Shown piece after piece: positions 42,545 through 51,147 of a DNA stretch of 64,000 nucleotides. The stretch's first letter is position 1; each line of letters starts with the position of its first letter. The stretch is from assembly GCF_004786095.1 (NCBI RefSeq), contig NZ_RHPJ01000003.1, forward strand, positions 1 through 64,000, written 5' to 3'. The DNA is from Serinibacter arcticus. Its GTDB lineage: Bacteria > Actinomycetota > Actinomycetes > Actinomycetales > Beutenbergiaceae. A program made the translations under genes and the position numbers. Below the pieces are notes generated by a model. The model did no database searches and was not told the DNA's origin. It saw nothing but the letters and a program-made list of their open reading frames with translations.

Positions 42545-44105
42545 ACGGATGGGCCGGATCGGCCCACACGCGCTCGACCTCACCGTGCTCCACCACGCGC
42601 CCGTCCTTCATCACGACGACGTCGTCGCACACCTGCCGCACGACGGCCAGGTCGTGCGAGATCAGGACGAGCGACAGTCCGCGCCGCACCTGCAGGTCGC
42701 GCAGCAGGTCGAGGATCTCGGCCTGGACGGTGACGTCGAGCGCCGAGACCGGTTCGTCGCACACGAGCACGTCGGGGTCGGCGGCCAGGGCCCGCGCGAT
42801 CGCGACCCGCTGCCGCTGCCCGCCCGACAGCGTCCGCGGCCGCCGCGCGGCGATCTCCGGTCCGAGCAGCACCTGCGCCAGCAGCGAGTCGACCTCGCCG
42901 CGCTCCGGTCGGCGGCCGACGCCGGTGATCGCGTCCCGGAGCACGGCGCCGACGTCGAGGCGCGGGTCGGTGCTGGCCAGCGGATCCTGCGGCACGAGTC
43001 GAACGTGGCGGCGCAGAGGCCGTCGCGCCCGCTCGTCGAGGGAGCTCCACGGCTCGCCGTCGCGCCGGACCTCGCCGGTGTCGGGCCGCTCGGCCGCCAG
43101 CAGCAGGCGTGCCAGGGTCGACTTCCCCGATCCCGACTCACCCACGACGCCGAGCGCACGGCCGTGCTCGAGGCGCAAGGAGACGTCATCGACGGCGGCG
43201 AGCGCGCCGCCGCCCGGCAGCGGGTAGGTGCGGCGCAGTCCGGTCCCCTCGAGCGCCGCGGGGCGATCGGGCGACGACGGCGCGCCCCCCGTTGCGGGCG
43301 GTGGCTTCGGCCCCCGCGGCACCGCCGCCACGAGCCGCTGCGCGTACGCCTCGGCCGGTGCGGACAGCACCTGCGCCGTCGTCCCCTGCTCCACCACGAC
43401 CCCGTCCCGCAGCACCACGACGCGGTCCGCGACCCGCGAGACGGCCCGCAGGTCGTGGCTGACCAGGATCATCGCGGTGCCCTCGTCGCGCAGCCGCGCG
43501 AGCAGCGCGAGCACGCCGGCGGCGACCGTGGCGTCGAGCGCGGTGGTGGGCTCGTCGAGCACGAGGAGGTCGGGGGATCCGACGATCGCGGACGCGATGA
43601 GCGCACGCTGGCGCATCCCGCCCGACAGGTCGCCGGAGCGCTGCGCCGCGCGCACCGCCGGCTGGTCGAGGCCGGCATCGGCGAGCGCCGTGAGGACCGC
43701 CTCGTGACGGTCGGCGCGCGACCGCCGTCGGCCCGGGTGCGCCTCGAGCGCCTCCCGCACCTCGGCCCCCACCGTGCGCAGCGGGTCGAGCGAACCCAGC
43801 GCGTCCTGCATCACGAGGCCCACGCGCGCCCCGCGCAGCCGCCGCCACCGTCGCTGGCTCAGGTCGCGCGCGTCCTGCCCGGCGAGGTCGAACCGCGCGG
43901 CGGTGACGGTCGCCGTCGACCCGCCCTCACCCGCGAGGCCGAGCAGCGCGCGCGAGAGCACCGACTTCCCGGCCCCGGACTCCCCGACGACGGCGACGCA
44001 CTCGCCCGGCGCGACGCGCAGCGACACCCCGCGCAGCACGGACGCCGCGCCGGCGCCGCGCCCGAAGGTCACGTGCAGGTCCTCGACCGTCAGCACGTCC
44101 GTCAC
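42513..44105 (-). CDS. Dipeptide/oligopeptide ABC transporter, fused two-domain ATPase
   Basis: 530 residues from GTG 44105, which overlaps the permease stop (GTGA). Two nucleotide-binding domains in one chain, equivalent to DppD plus DppF: Walker A GESGAGKS and GESGSGKS, signature motifs LSGGM and LSGGQ, Walker B VLDEPTTALD and VCDEPVSALD. This fusion is frequent in actinobacteria. It powers import through the two permeases encoded just upstream. The operon order is binding protein, permease, permease, ATPase. Confidence 0.94.
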   Translation of the reverse strand: MTDVLTVEDLHVTFGRGAGAASVLRGVSLRVAPGECVAVVGESGAGKSVLSRALLGLAGEGGSTATVTAARFDLAGQDARDLSQRRWRRLRGARVGLVMQDALGSLDPLRTVGAEVREALEAHPGRRRSRADRHEAVLTALADAGLDQPAVRAAQRSGDLSGGMRQRALIASAIVGSPDLLVLDEPTTALDATVAAGVLALLARLRDEGTAMILVSHDLRAVSRVADRVVVLRDGVVVEQGTTAQVLSAPAEAYAQRLVAAVPRGPKPPPATGGAPSSPDRPAALEGTGLRRTYPLPGGGALAAVDDVSLRLEHGRALGVVGESGSGKSTLARLLLAAERPDTGEVRRDGEPWSSLDERARRPLRRHVRLVPQDPLASTDPRLDVGAVLRDAITGVGRRPERGEVDSLLAQVLLGPEIAARRPRTLSGGQRQRVAIARALAADPDVLVCDEPVSALDVTVQAEILDLLRDLQVRRGLSLVLISHDLAVVRQVCDDVVVMKDGRVVEHGEVERVWADPAHPFTRALLAAGR

Positions 44106-44926
44106 GACGCCACCCGTCCCAGCCGGCGCCCGAGCACGGTCAGGGCCGCCGCCGTCGCCGTGATCACGAGCCCCGGGCAGACCGTCAGCCACCACGACGT
44201 CGTCAGGTAGAGGCGACCGGCGTTCAGCATCGCACCCCACTCCGACGACGGCGGCTTGGCGCCCAGCCCGATGAAGCTGAGGGCGGCGACCCACACGACC
44301 GCCTGCCCGATGCCGAGCGTGACGACCGCGACGAGCGGCCAGAGCGAGTTGGGCAGCACGTGACGGCGCAGCACCCACGCACCGCTCCGGCCCTCGAGCC
44401 GGGCCGCCGCGACGTAGCCCGAACCCGCGACCGTGCGTGCGCGAGCGCGCAGGATCCGCGCGTACCCGGGTGCCGTCGCGAGCCCGACGGCGAGCACCGA
44501 GGCCGCGACGCCCGGCCCCTGCACGGCCACGAGGAGCAGCGCGAGCACCATGGTCGGCAGGGCGTAGAGCACCTCCACGACGCGGGCGACGCCGACGTCG
44601 AGCCACCGCGGCCCGAGCCCCGCGGCGAAGCCGAGGACGAGCGCGAGGCCGGTCCCGATCGCCGTCGCGGCCAGTCCGACGCCCAGGGACGACGACGCCC
44701 CGTGCACGACCCGCGTCCACACGTCCCGCCCGGACTCGTCCGTGCCGAACCAGACCCCCCACCCCGGCGCCTGCATCGCGCCGGCGGGGTCGATCGCGGT
44801 CGGGTCGCCGGGGGCGAGAACACCCGGTGCGACCACGGCCAGCAGCATGAGCGCGACGACGGCGGCCGCCACGCCACCGGGGACGCCGAGGCGCCGCGCC
44901 GTTCCCCTCACGACAGCGCCCCTCAC
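44102..44926 (-). CDS. Dipeptide ABC transporter permease, DppC-type
   Basis: 274 residues with an N-terminal transmembrane helix (about 18-40), the GTDESGRDVWTRVVHG block of DppC/OppC proteins, and about four more helices containing the EAA-like loop (AARLEGRSGAWVLRRHVLPNSLWPL). It pairs with the DppB-type permease. Both its ends overlap the neighbouring genes by 4 nt, so the operon is tightly coupled. Confidence 0.94.
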   Translation of the reverse strand: MRGAVVRGTARRLGVPGGVAAAVVALMLLAVVAPGVLAPGDPTAIDPAGAMQAPGWGVWFGTDESGRDVWTRVVHGASSSLGVGLAATAIGTGLALVLGFAAGLGPRWLDVGVARVVEVLYALPTMVLALLLVAVQGPGVAASVLAVGLATAPGYARILRARARTVAGSGYVAAARLEGRSGAWVLRRHVLPNSLWPLVAVVTLGIGQAVVWVAALSFIGLGAKPPSSEWGAMLNAGRLYLTTSWWLTVCPGLVITATAAALTVLGRRLGRVAS

Positions 44927-45924
44927 GACAGCGCCACCGGCTCGGCGGACGCGTCGTCCGGCGTCGCCACCCCTGCGCGCGGCCGGCGCAGCCGCGGGTC
45001 CAGCACCCGCTCGAGCAGGTCGGTCACGGTCACCACGACCACGTACAGCAGCGCGACCAGCACGACGGCGCCGATCACCACGGGCACGTCACCCACGAGG
45101 GTCGCGTCCACCAGGAGGCGGCCGAGGCCCGGCCGTCCGAACAGCAGCTCCACCACCACGGCGCCCGACAGCAGCGAGCCGACCGCCCATCCCGACAGCG
45201 CCAGGACGGGGAGACTGGCGTGCCGCAGCGTGTGGTGCGTGAAGACCCGGGCGGGGGAGGCGCCCCTGGCGCGCGCCGACGTCGTGAACGGCGCCGTCCC
45301 CGCCTCCTCGAGGCCGTCGCGCATCAGCTGCCCGAGGAAGCCGGCGAGCGGCACCGCCAGCGTGATCGAGGGCAGCACGAGGCCGGCGGGCTGCCCCGGG
45401 GTGCTCGTCGCCGGGAGCCAGCCGAGGCCGGCCGCCACCACCGCGATGAGCACCGCCCCGAGCCAGAAGTGCGGGGTGACCGTGGCGACCACCTCGAGGC
45501 CGCGCAGCACCCCGGCGACGGCGCGCCCCACCGGCCCGCGGGCGCCGACGGCGACGAGGGCGACCACGAGCGCGAGCGCCCACGCGAGGACGAGCGACGT
45601 CGCCGCGAGGACGACCGTGCTCGGGAACGCGTCGCGGAGCAGGTCCGCGACCGGCACCCGACGCGAGAAGGACGTGCCGAGGTCGAGCGTGGCGACGCGT
45701 CGGAGCTGGTCGAGGTACTGCACCACCACCGGGTTGTCGAGCCCGTACTCGGTTCGAGCCGCTTCGACCGCCTCGGGTCCGGCCTGCGAACCGGGTCCGC
45801 CGAGGATGGCCTCGAGCGGGTCGCGACCCCCGCCCCGGAGCGCGAAGAACACCACGGTGGCGGTCACCCACACCACGAGCGCGGCGCGTCCGAGCGCGCC
45901 GAGGACGAGGCGGAGAACGGTCAT
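44923..45924 (-). CDS. Dipeptide ABC transporter permease, DppB-type
   Basis: 333 residues with six predicted transmembrane helices. The EYGLDNPVVVQYLDQL block and the EAA-like loop (TTSARARGASPARVFTHHTLRHASLPVLA) are typical of DppB/OppB. The gene starts 52 nt after the binding-protein gene. The C-terminal tail is longer than usual (GVATPDDASAEP). Confidence 0.93.
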   Translation of the reverse strand: MTVLRLVLGALGRAALVVWVTATVVFFALRGGGRDPLEAILGGPGSQAGPEAVEAARTEYGLDNPVVVQYLDQLRRVATLDLGTSFSRRVPVADLLRDAFPSTVVLAATSLVLAWALALVVALVAVGARGPVGRAVAGVLRGLEVVATVTPHFWLGAVLIAVVAAGLGWLPATSTPGQPAGLVLPSITLAVPLAGFLGQLMRDGLEEAGTAPFTTSARARGASPARVFTHHTLRHASLPVLALSGWAVGSLLSGAVVVELLFGRPGLGRLLVDATLVGDVPVVIGAVVLVALLYVVVVTVTDLLERVLDPRLRRPRAGVATPDDASAEPVALS

Positions 45925-45976
45925 GCGGACATTCTCGCTCGGTCCGTCCTGTCCGTCGCCGCGCGTCCCGATCGCG

Positions 45977-47620
45977 TCAGGACTGCGTCAGGGCGGCGTC
46001 GACGAACGTCGGTGTGGACACGGTGCCCAGGGTCTCGACGCCCTCGACGCCCCGCGTGAGGAAGTGGTTCTGCTGGTCGTACAGCGGGAGGATGTAGAAC
46101 CCCTCGAGCACGATGGCCTGCGCCTGGGCGTAGAGGTCGGCGCGCTCGGCCTCGTCCTGGCTCGCCGAGGCTGCGTCCAGCAGGGCGTCGAGCGCCGGGT
46201 CCTTCACCTGGGCGTGGTTGGCGAAGTAGCCCGACGGCGCCGGCACGGTGGAGTCGGAGTGGTACAGGACGCGCAGCACGTCGGGGCCGACCTTCGTGTA
46301 CGGGGCGCTGACGGCCTCGTAGGCGTTCTCACCGAGGGCGGTGTACCAGGCCGACAGGTCCATCGGCTCGAGCACGACCTCGAAACCCGCCTGCCGCGTG
46401 TTGGCCTGGATCTGCTCGAACAACGACTGCTCGGCCGCCACCGACTGGTTGGTGCTGACGGGGAAGCGGACCGTCAGACGCTCGCCGTCGCGCGTGCGGT
46501 AGCCGTCGGCGTCGCGCTCGGTCCAGCCCGCACCGTCCAGCAGCGCCTCGGCCTCGTCGAGGTCGTAGCCGAACAGGGACTCGTCGGAGTAGGCGGTGGG
46601 CTCCACGGACGCGAGCGGGGAGTACGACGGCGCCGTGACGCCCGCGAACAGGGTCTCGATCCCGGGCTCGGGGTTCGCCGAGCGGATGAACGCCTCGCGC
46701 ACGGCGACGTCGTCGAACGGCGCCTGCGCGGTGTTGAGCTCGATGCGGTTGGAGCTGCCCGGTCGCGGGGCGTCGATGTGCGTGATGTCTGTGCCCTCGG
46801 ACGCGACGATCGAGTCCGGCTGCGGGTTGTCGATGACGTTGACCTGACCGGAACCGAGCGCGGCGTAGCGCGTCGCGGCGTCGGGCAGGAAGCGCCACGT
46901 GATGCCCTCCAGCGCTGCGGGCTCGGCGGTGCCGTCCGGGCGGACGTAGTCCTCGTTGCGCACCAGGTCGACCTGCTGCTGCGGGGTCCAGGCCTCGACC
47001 ACGAACGGGCCGGTGCCGATGGGGGCCGCGCAGTTGGCGTCCTGGCCGCGCTCGATCCCGGCGGGCGACTGGATGGCGGTCCACTGCTGCGACAGCGACT
47101 CCAGGAGCGCCGCGTCGGGGGCGGAGAGGTGGAAGCGCGCCGTCGTCGCATCGACGACCTCGACCTCGCTCACCTTGCCGACGGCGAGGTAGCCGGTGGA
47201 GGAGCCGGTGTCCGGATCCTGGAGGTGCTCAACGTTCGCCTTCACGGCGGCGGCGTCCACGGGGGTGCCGTCGGTGAACGTCCGGCCCTCGGCGAGCGTG
47301 AAGTCCCAGGTCAGGCCGTCCTCGCTGACGGTCCAGCCGGTCGCGAGCCACGGGGTGATCGTGCCGTCGGCGTCGCGGCCCACGAGCGGCTCGAGGTACT
47401 GCGTGGAGATCAGCGCCTGCGGGTAGTTGCCGCCGACGTGCGGGTCGAGGCACGTGGGTTCGGCGTCCCCGGTGGCGTAGACGAGCGTGCCGCCCGCCTG
47501 CGCCGACCCCGACGGGTCGCTCGACCCCGAACCCTCGCCGTCGCCCCCCGTCGAGCCGGAGCAGGCGGACAGCACGAGCGCGAGGGCGCTCAGGGCGATG
47601 ACGGGGGCGGGACGGCGCAC
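45977..47620 (-). CDS. ABC transporter substrate-binding lipoprotein, family 5
   Basis: 547 residues. A signal peptide with lipobox LVLSACS (Cys20), then a Gly/Ser linker and an SBP family 5 domain: EPTCLDPHVGGNYPQALISTQYLEPLV, AEGRTFTDGTPVDAAAVKANVEHL, and GTGPFVVEAWTPQQQVDLVRNEDY. It captures peptides, nickel or similar ligands outside the cell for the permeases downstream; specificity cannot be read from sequence. First gene of the operon and divergent from a TetR regulator. Confidence 0.95.
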   Translation of the reverse strand: MRRPAPVIALSALALVLSACSGSTGGDGEGSGSSDPSGSAQAGGTLVYATGDAEPTCLDPHVGGNYPQALISTQYLEPLVGRDADGTITPWLATGWTVSEDGLTWDFTLAEGRTFTDGTPVDAAAVKANVEHLQDPDTGSSTGYLAVGKVSEVEVVDATTARFHLSAPDAALLESLSQQWTAIQSPAGIERGQDANCAAPIGTGPFVVEAWTPQQQVDLVRNEDYVRPDGTAEPAALEGITWRFLPDAATRYAALGSGQVNVIDNPQPDSIVASEGTDITHIDAPRPGSSNRIELNTAQAPFDDVAVREAFIRSANPEPGIETLFAGVTAPSYSPLASVEPTAYSDESLFGYDLDEAEALLDGAGWTERDADGYRTRDGERLTVRFPVSTNQSVAAEQSLFEQIQANTRQAGFEVVLEPMDLSAWYTALGENAYEAVSAPYTKVGPDVLRVLYHSDSTVPAPSGYFANHAQVKDPALDALLDAASASQDEAERADLYAQAQAIVLEGFYILPLYDQQNHFLTRGVEGVETLGTVSTPTFVDAALTQS

Positions 47621-47636
47621 GGGGGCCTCGGTTCGG

Positions 47637-47688
47637 TTGGACCCTGCGCGGGAAGCCGTCGCGGGTCGGATTGTTGGTCGCGGTCCAA
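47637..47688. promoter_or_regulatory. Operator candidates between the ABC operon and tetR
   Basis: TTGGACC at 47637-47643 and GGTCCAA at 47682-47688 are exact complements. The right arm is also part of an imperfect 15-nt palindrome TTGGTCGCGGTCCAA at 47674-47688. These are plausible sites for the TetR protein encoded next door. Confidence 0.45.
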
Positions 47689-47719
47689 GTTTAGGCCGGC
47701 GGCGTCGTGATCCCCCGCC

Positions 47720-47731
47720 TAGGATCGCGTG
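47720..47731 (+). promoter_or_regulatory. Leaderless promoter of tetR
   Basis: TAGGAT at 47720-47725 lies 6 nt before ATG 47732, so the predicted transcription start coincides with the start codon; no ribosome binding site is seen. Confidence 0.6.
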
Positions 47732-48331
47732 ATGACCACCACACGCGGTGCCGGCCGGCCCAGGGCCGCCTCCCGCGCGCTGCTGGAGGAGGCCGCGTGC
47801 GAGCTGTTCCTCGAGCAGGGCTACGCCGCGACGTCGGTCGCCGAGGTCACGATGCGCGCGGGGGTCAGCCGCTCGACCTTCTTCAACTACTTCGACACCA
47901 AGAGCGACCTGCTCTGGTCGGCGTTCGACGAGCAGGTGGTGGCGCTCGCGGCGCGGTTGGTGGCGGGCAACGGCGACGCTGCCGCTGCCGCCGTCCGCGA
48001 GCTGCGGGTCTTCGCGGCCGACCTCGGCCCGGACAGCGTCGCGCTGGCGTTCTCGCAGGAGGCCGCCATGGGGCTGGGGGAGGACCTCCGGCTCGCGGCG
48101 GTGCGGCGGCTCGCGGACGTGCGCGACGTCGTCGCGTCGTCCCTGCGCGCGGGCGGCGCAGGCGCCCTTGCGGCCGAGGTGACGGGCGCCGCCCTCGCGG
48201 GTGCGCTGCTGGCCGCGGTGCGGTCCTGGTCGCTGCGCGGGCCCGGTCGCGTGGCGCTGCCGGACGTGCTGGAGGAGGCGCTGAGCGCTCTGGGTCCGCT
48301 CGTGCGGCCCGCATCGCCCGCCCCGCGTTGA
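47732..48331 (+). CDS. TetR family transcriptional regulator
   Basis: 199 residues. The N-terminal helix-turn-helix (about 10-58) is clear: RAASRALLEEAACELFLEQG, YAATSVAEVTMRAGVSRSTFFNYF, DTKSDLLWSAFDE. The C-terminal ligand domain has no recognisable specificity. ATG 47732 is preferred to GTG 47729 because of the leaderless promoter. It is divergent from the peptide importer operon and is its most likely regulator. Confidence 0.92.
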   Translation: MTTTRGAGRPRAASRALLEEAACELFLEQGYAATSVAEVTMRAGVSRSTFFNYFDTKSDLLWSAFDEQVVALAARLVAGNGDAAAAAVRELRVFAADLGPDSVALAFSQEAAMGLGEDLRLAAVRRLADVRDVVASSLRAGGAGALAAEVTGAALAGALLAAVRSWSLRGPGRVALPDVLEEALSALGPLVRPASPAPR

Positions 48332-48362
48332 CCCGATCCGGTCGCGCGACCAGCATGGAGGG

Positions 48363-48647
48363 ATGGGACTCTTCTCCGGCGGTGGCGACCAGGCTCTCGA
48401 GCGACGCGTGACCGAGCTCGAGCGCGAGGTGCGCGACCTGCGGCTCCGGCTCGCGGGACTGACCGGCGCCCCGGGCGGCTACCCGACCACCGACGCCCCG
48501 GCGCGCTCGGGCGGCTACGAGCCGAGCGCGCGCGTGCTCTCCCTCCTGGCCGGCGACCAGGTGATCCAGGCGATCAAGGTCGTGCGCGAGGAGACGGGCT
48601 GGGGCCTCAGGGAGGCCAAGGACCACGTCGATCGCCTGCGCGGCTGA
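48363..48647 (+). CDS. Small protein with ribosomal L7/L12 C-terminal-like domain
   Basis: 94 residues. An N-terminal helix (LERRVTELEREVRDLRLRLAG) forms a short coiled coil; a flexible Gly/Pro linker follows; the last 40 residues (VLSLLAGDQVIQAIKVVREETGWGLREAKDHVDRL) resemble the L7/L12 C-terminal domain, including the GLxEAKxxV helix. Similar small proteins occur widely in actinobacteria without known function. Its 3' end overlaps the convergent yigZ gene by 41 nt. Confidence 0.82.
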   Translation: MGLFSGGGDQALERRVTELEREVRDLRLRLAGLTGAPGGYPTTDAPARSGGYEPSARVLSLLAGDQVIQAIKVVREETGWGLREAKDHVDRLRG

Positions 48648-49263
48648 TCCAGGTCCCACCGCTCGGCTCCGCGGTCGAGGCACCCGTGGTCGCGCGCTCG
48701 ACGCACGCCTGCAGCGCCGCGACGTCCTGGCTCGCGACGGCGATCCGCAGGTCCACCTCGGCGCCGTAGCCCGCCTCGACGGGCCAGTCGCGCCGGCGGG
48801 CCTCGGCCTGGACGACGGCCGCCTGCGCGTACCCCGTGCGCACGTCGAACGTCAGCAGCCGGCGCCGCACCACGGGCGCGGCGAGGGCCAGCGCGTCCGT
48901 GACGGCGCCGCGGTAGGCGCGCGTCAACCCACCGGTGCCGAGGAGGACCCCGCCGAAGTAGCGCACCACGACGGCGACGACGTCGCTCACCCCGGCGCTG
49001 CGCAGCGCCTCGAGCATGGGCGCACCCGCGGTTCCGGACGGTTCGCCGTCGTCGTTGCTGCGCTCCAGGCCGCCCCCGGGGCCGATCACGAACGCCGTGC
49101 AGTGGTGCCGCGCGCGGGGGTGCAGGGCGCGCGCCTGCGCGATCCGCTCGCGCGCCCCCGCCTCGTCGGGCACAGGTGACAGCAGGCACAGGAACCGGGA
49201 GCGCGAGATCTCGGTCTCGCCGGTGACGGCGGCGGCGATGGTCGTGTACTCCTCGAGCGTCAT
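48607..49263 (-). CDS. YigZ/IMPACT family protein
   Basis: 218 residues. The UPF0029/IMPACT signature is complete: SRFLCLLSPV, HHCTAFVIG, DDGEPSGTAGAPML, and VVVRYFGGVLLGTGGLTRAYRGAV. Eukaryotic IMPACT modulates GCN2 signalling; the bacterial role is unclear. The C-terminal DUF1949-like domain spans about 135-205. The start overlaps the stop of the gene upstream by 4 nt. Confidence 0.93.
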   Translation of the reverse strand: MTLEEYTTIAAAVTGETEISRSRFLCLLSPVPDEAGARERIAQARALHPRARHHCTAFVIGPGGGLERSNDDGEPSGTAGAPMLEALRSAGVSDVVAVVVRYFGGVLLGTGGLTRAYRGAVTDALALAAPVVRRRLLTFDVRTGYAQAAVVQAEARRRDWPVEAGYGAEVDLRIAVASQDVAALQACVERATTGASTAEPSGGTWISRAGDRRGPWPP

Positions 49264-50165
49264 CGCGGGGTGTCGTCGCCCCCGGTGAGGATCTCCAGCC
49301 GGGACCGGGCCACGCGGGCGTGCCGCTCGGCGTCGCGGAGCTTGCGTCGCCAGGAGGCGACGTTGGTCCGGGTCGAGTCGCGGTCGCGCGTCATCGTGGC
49401 GAGCTCGCTCTCGAGGACCTCCAGCATGCGGACGAGCGACTCGACCGTGTCGCGGGCCGCGCCGAGGTCGTTCTCGGCGTCCACGAGATCGGCGGTGGCG
49501 CGCTGGACGGCGGCGCGGTCCTCGCGGCCGTGCAGGCTGGGGTGCGTCATGGGTCGCTCGGGCGGCACGGCCGCGGGGAGCAGGGTGATCGTCGGACCGC
49601 GCCGGTCGCGGGGACCGCCGGAACCGCTCTGACCGGCTTCGGCGTCGGCCTCGTCCTCGTCCGCGTCCGCGTCCAGCAGCGTGAACCCCTCGTGCACGAC
49701 GGTCCGCGCGAGCGTCCCGGCCCGCACCTGGTCGGCGACGGCGGGGTCCATCACCGCCGCCGTGAGCGTCTCCAGCACCCGGGTCAGCGTCTCGTTCGAC
49801 GGCGCGCGGGCACCGTCACCCGCCTGCTCCCCACCGTGGTGCCACAGCAGGGACATCAGCGCGTCGGTCTTGAGGCGTCGCGCACGGTCGAGCCGGGCGA
49901 GCTCGGCGCGGTCCCTCGCCGTCGTGGCCCCGCGCAGGTCGGCGCCGACCCGCAGCAGGTCGTCCAGCTCCTCGGGCCACCGCCGGGCGACGCGGTTGAC
50001 CCACGACGCGGCCACGGTCGGCTTCGGCAGCTTGCGCACGCGGGCCGCCCCGACCTCGTCGCCCTCGGCCTTGAGGTCGGCGGCCGCCCGGGCGCGCGCG
50101 GCGACGAAGTCCTCGGGCGCGAGCTGGTACAGCGACGCGACGACGTCGAGCGGGCCGGAGGACAT
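49260..50165 (-). CDS. Conserved actinobacterial coiled-coil protein
   Basis: 301 residues from ATG 50165; an in-frame ATG at 50201 is possible but the conserved sequence begins with MSSGPLDVVASLY. Helical throughout, with a conserved ARVRKLPKPTVAASWVNRVARRWPEELDDLL block (about 40-75), an acidic linker (DADADEDEADAEAG) and a C-terminal coiled coil (about 215-290, heavy in Arg/Asp/Leu). Actinobacterial relatives are common, with no known function. Overlaps yigZ by 4 nt. Confidence 0.83.
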   Translation of the reverse strand: MSSGPLDVVASLYQLAPEDFVAARARAAADLKAEGDEVGAARVRKLPKPTVAASWVNRVARRWPEELDDLLRVGADLRGATTARDRAELARLDRARRLKTDALMSLLWHHGGEQAGDGARAPSNETLTRVLETLTAAVMDPAVADQVRAGTLARTVVHEGFTLLDADADEDEADAEAGQSGSGGPRDRRGPTITLLPAAVPPERPMTHPSLHGREDRAAVQRATADLVDAENDLGAARDTVESLVRMLEVLESELATMTRDRDSTRTNVASWRRKLRDAERHARVARSRLEILTGGDDTPR

Positions 50166-50229
50166 GGCCCCAGCCTGTCGTCCGCGGGCCGCGCCGTCCA
50201 CAGGGGCGTCCCGGCACGGGGCGGGGCGC

Positions 50230-51147
50230 TCAGGGCGCGGGGGAGTCCAGGAGCGTCTCGCAGACCCGGAGCAGCCGGCGGCGCACCGGCGCCGACCGCT
50301 CGGCCAGGTCGCGCTGCGCCGCGACGTAGGCAGCCTTGCCCGCCGGGGTCTCGATCGCGACCGGCTCCAGCCCGAAGGAGGACACGTCGTAGGGCGAGGC
50401 CCGCATGTCGAGGACGCGGATGTCGCGCGCCAGGGCGAACGCGTCGAGCGCCAGCTCGCCGGGCACGGCGGGGCCGAGGTGGATCGCGGTCTTCAGCAGG
50501 TCCATGCCGACGTGCAGGCAGCCGCCCTGGTCGAGCTCGACCTGGGTCTCACGCGTCGGCGTGGTGGCGTTCAGAGGCTGCGCGGCGTCGGTGAAGAACC
50601 GGAACGCGTCGATGTGGCTGCAAACGAGACGGTGCGAGCGGACGACCTCGTCGGTGCCCCGCTCGCCCAGCCGGAGCGGGAGCGCGTGCCGGTGCTCGCC
50701 CGGTGCCTCGCCGTAGACCATCGCCCACTCGTGCAGCCCGAAGCAGTCGAACCGCGCCGGGCGCTCCTCGACGGCGGCCAGCAGCGTGCGGTGGAAGCGG
50801 ACGGCGCCGCCGCGGTCGGCCAGGAAGGTTCTCGGATCGAGGGCGACGACGCCGTCGTGCTCGACGAACCAGCGCACCGTCGCGAGCCGGCTGTCGGCCG
50901 CGTCCGCCAGGGCGACGCCGACGCCGGGGCTCCAGCGCGCGAGCAGCCCGGGCTTGACCGGGTAGTAGGTGAACAGGAAGTCCTCGACGGCGTGCGTCGC
51001 GCCCCGCGCCCGGCGGTCGCGGTAGGCGCCCGTCAGGTTCTCGGCCCGGGCGACGTGCGCGGCCTCGGCCCGCCTCCAGTCCGGGCGCGCGAGGGTGGTG
51101 GTCGCCGTCGTGGTCGCCGCCGCCGTCGTCCCGGGGGCGAGGCTCAT
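50230..51147 (-). CDS. Conserved protein, often annotated as 3-methyladenine DNA glycosylase
   Basis: 305 residues from ATG 51147. Recognisable blocks are YRDRRARGATHAVEDFLFTYYP, FGLHEWAMVYG, HRHALPLRLG, SHIDAFRFFTDAAQPLN, QGGCLHVGMDLLKTAIHLGP and DMRASPYDVSS. They match an actinobacterial family that databases often name 3-methyladenine DNA glycosylase, though I see no HhH-GPD or AAG-type fold, so the enzymatic claim is weak. The N-terminal Ala/Thr run is low complexity. Overlaps the acyltransferase-like gene by 4 nt. Confidence 0.8.
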   Translation of the reverse strand: MSLAPGTTAAATTTATTTLARPDWRRAEAAHVARAENLTGAYRDRRARGATHAVEDFLFTYYPVKPGLLARWSPGVGVALADAADSRLATVRWFVEHDGVVALDPRTFLADRGGAVRFHRTLLAAVEERPARFDCFGLHEWAMVYGEAPGEHRHALPLRLGERGTDEVVRSHRLVCSHIDAFRFFTDAAQPLNATTPTRETQVELDQGGCLHVGMDLLKTAIHLGPAVPGELALDAFALARDIRVLDMRASPYDVSSFGLEPVAIETPAGKAAYVAAQRDLAERSAPVRRRLLRVCETLLDSPAP

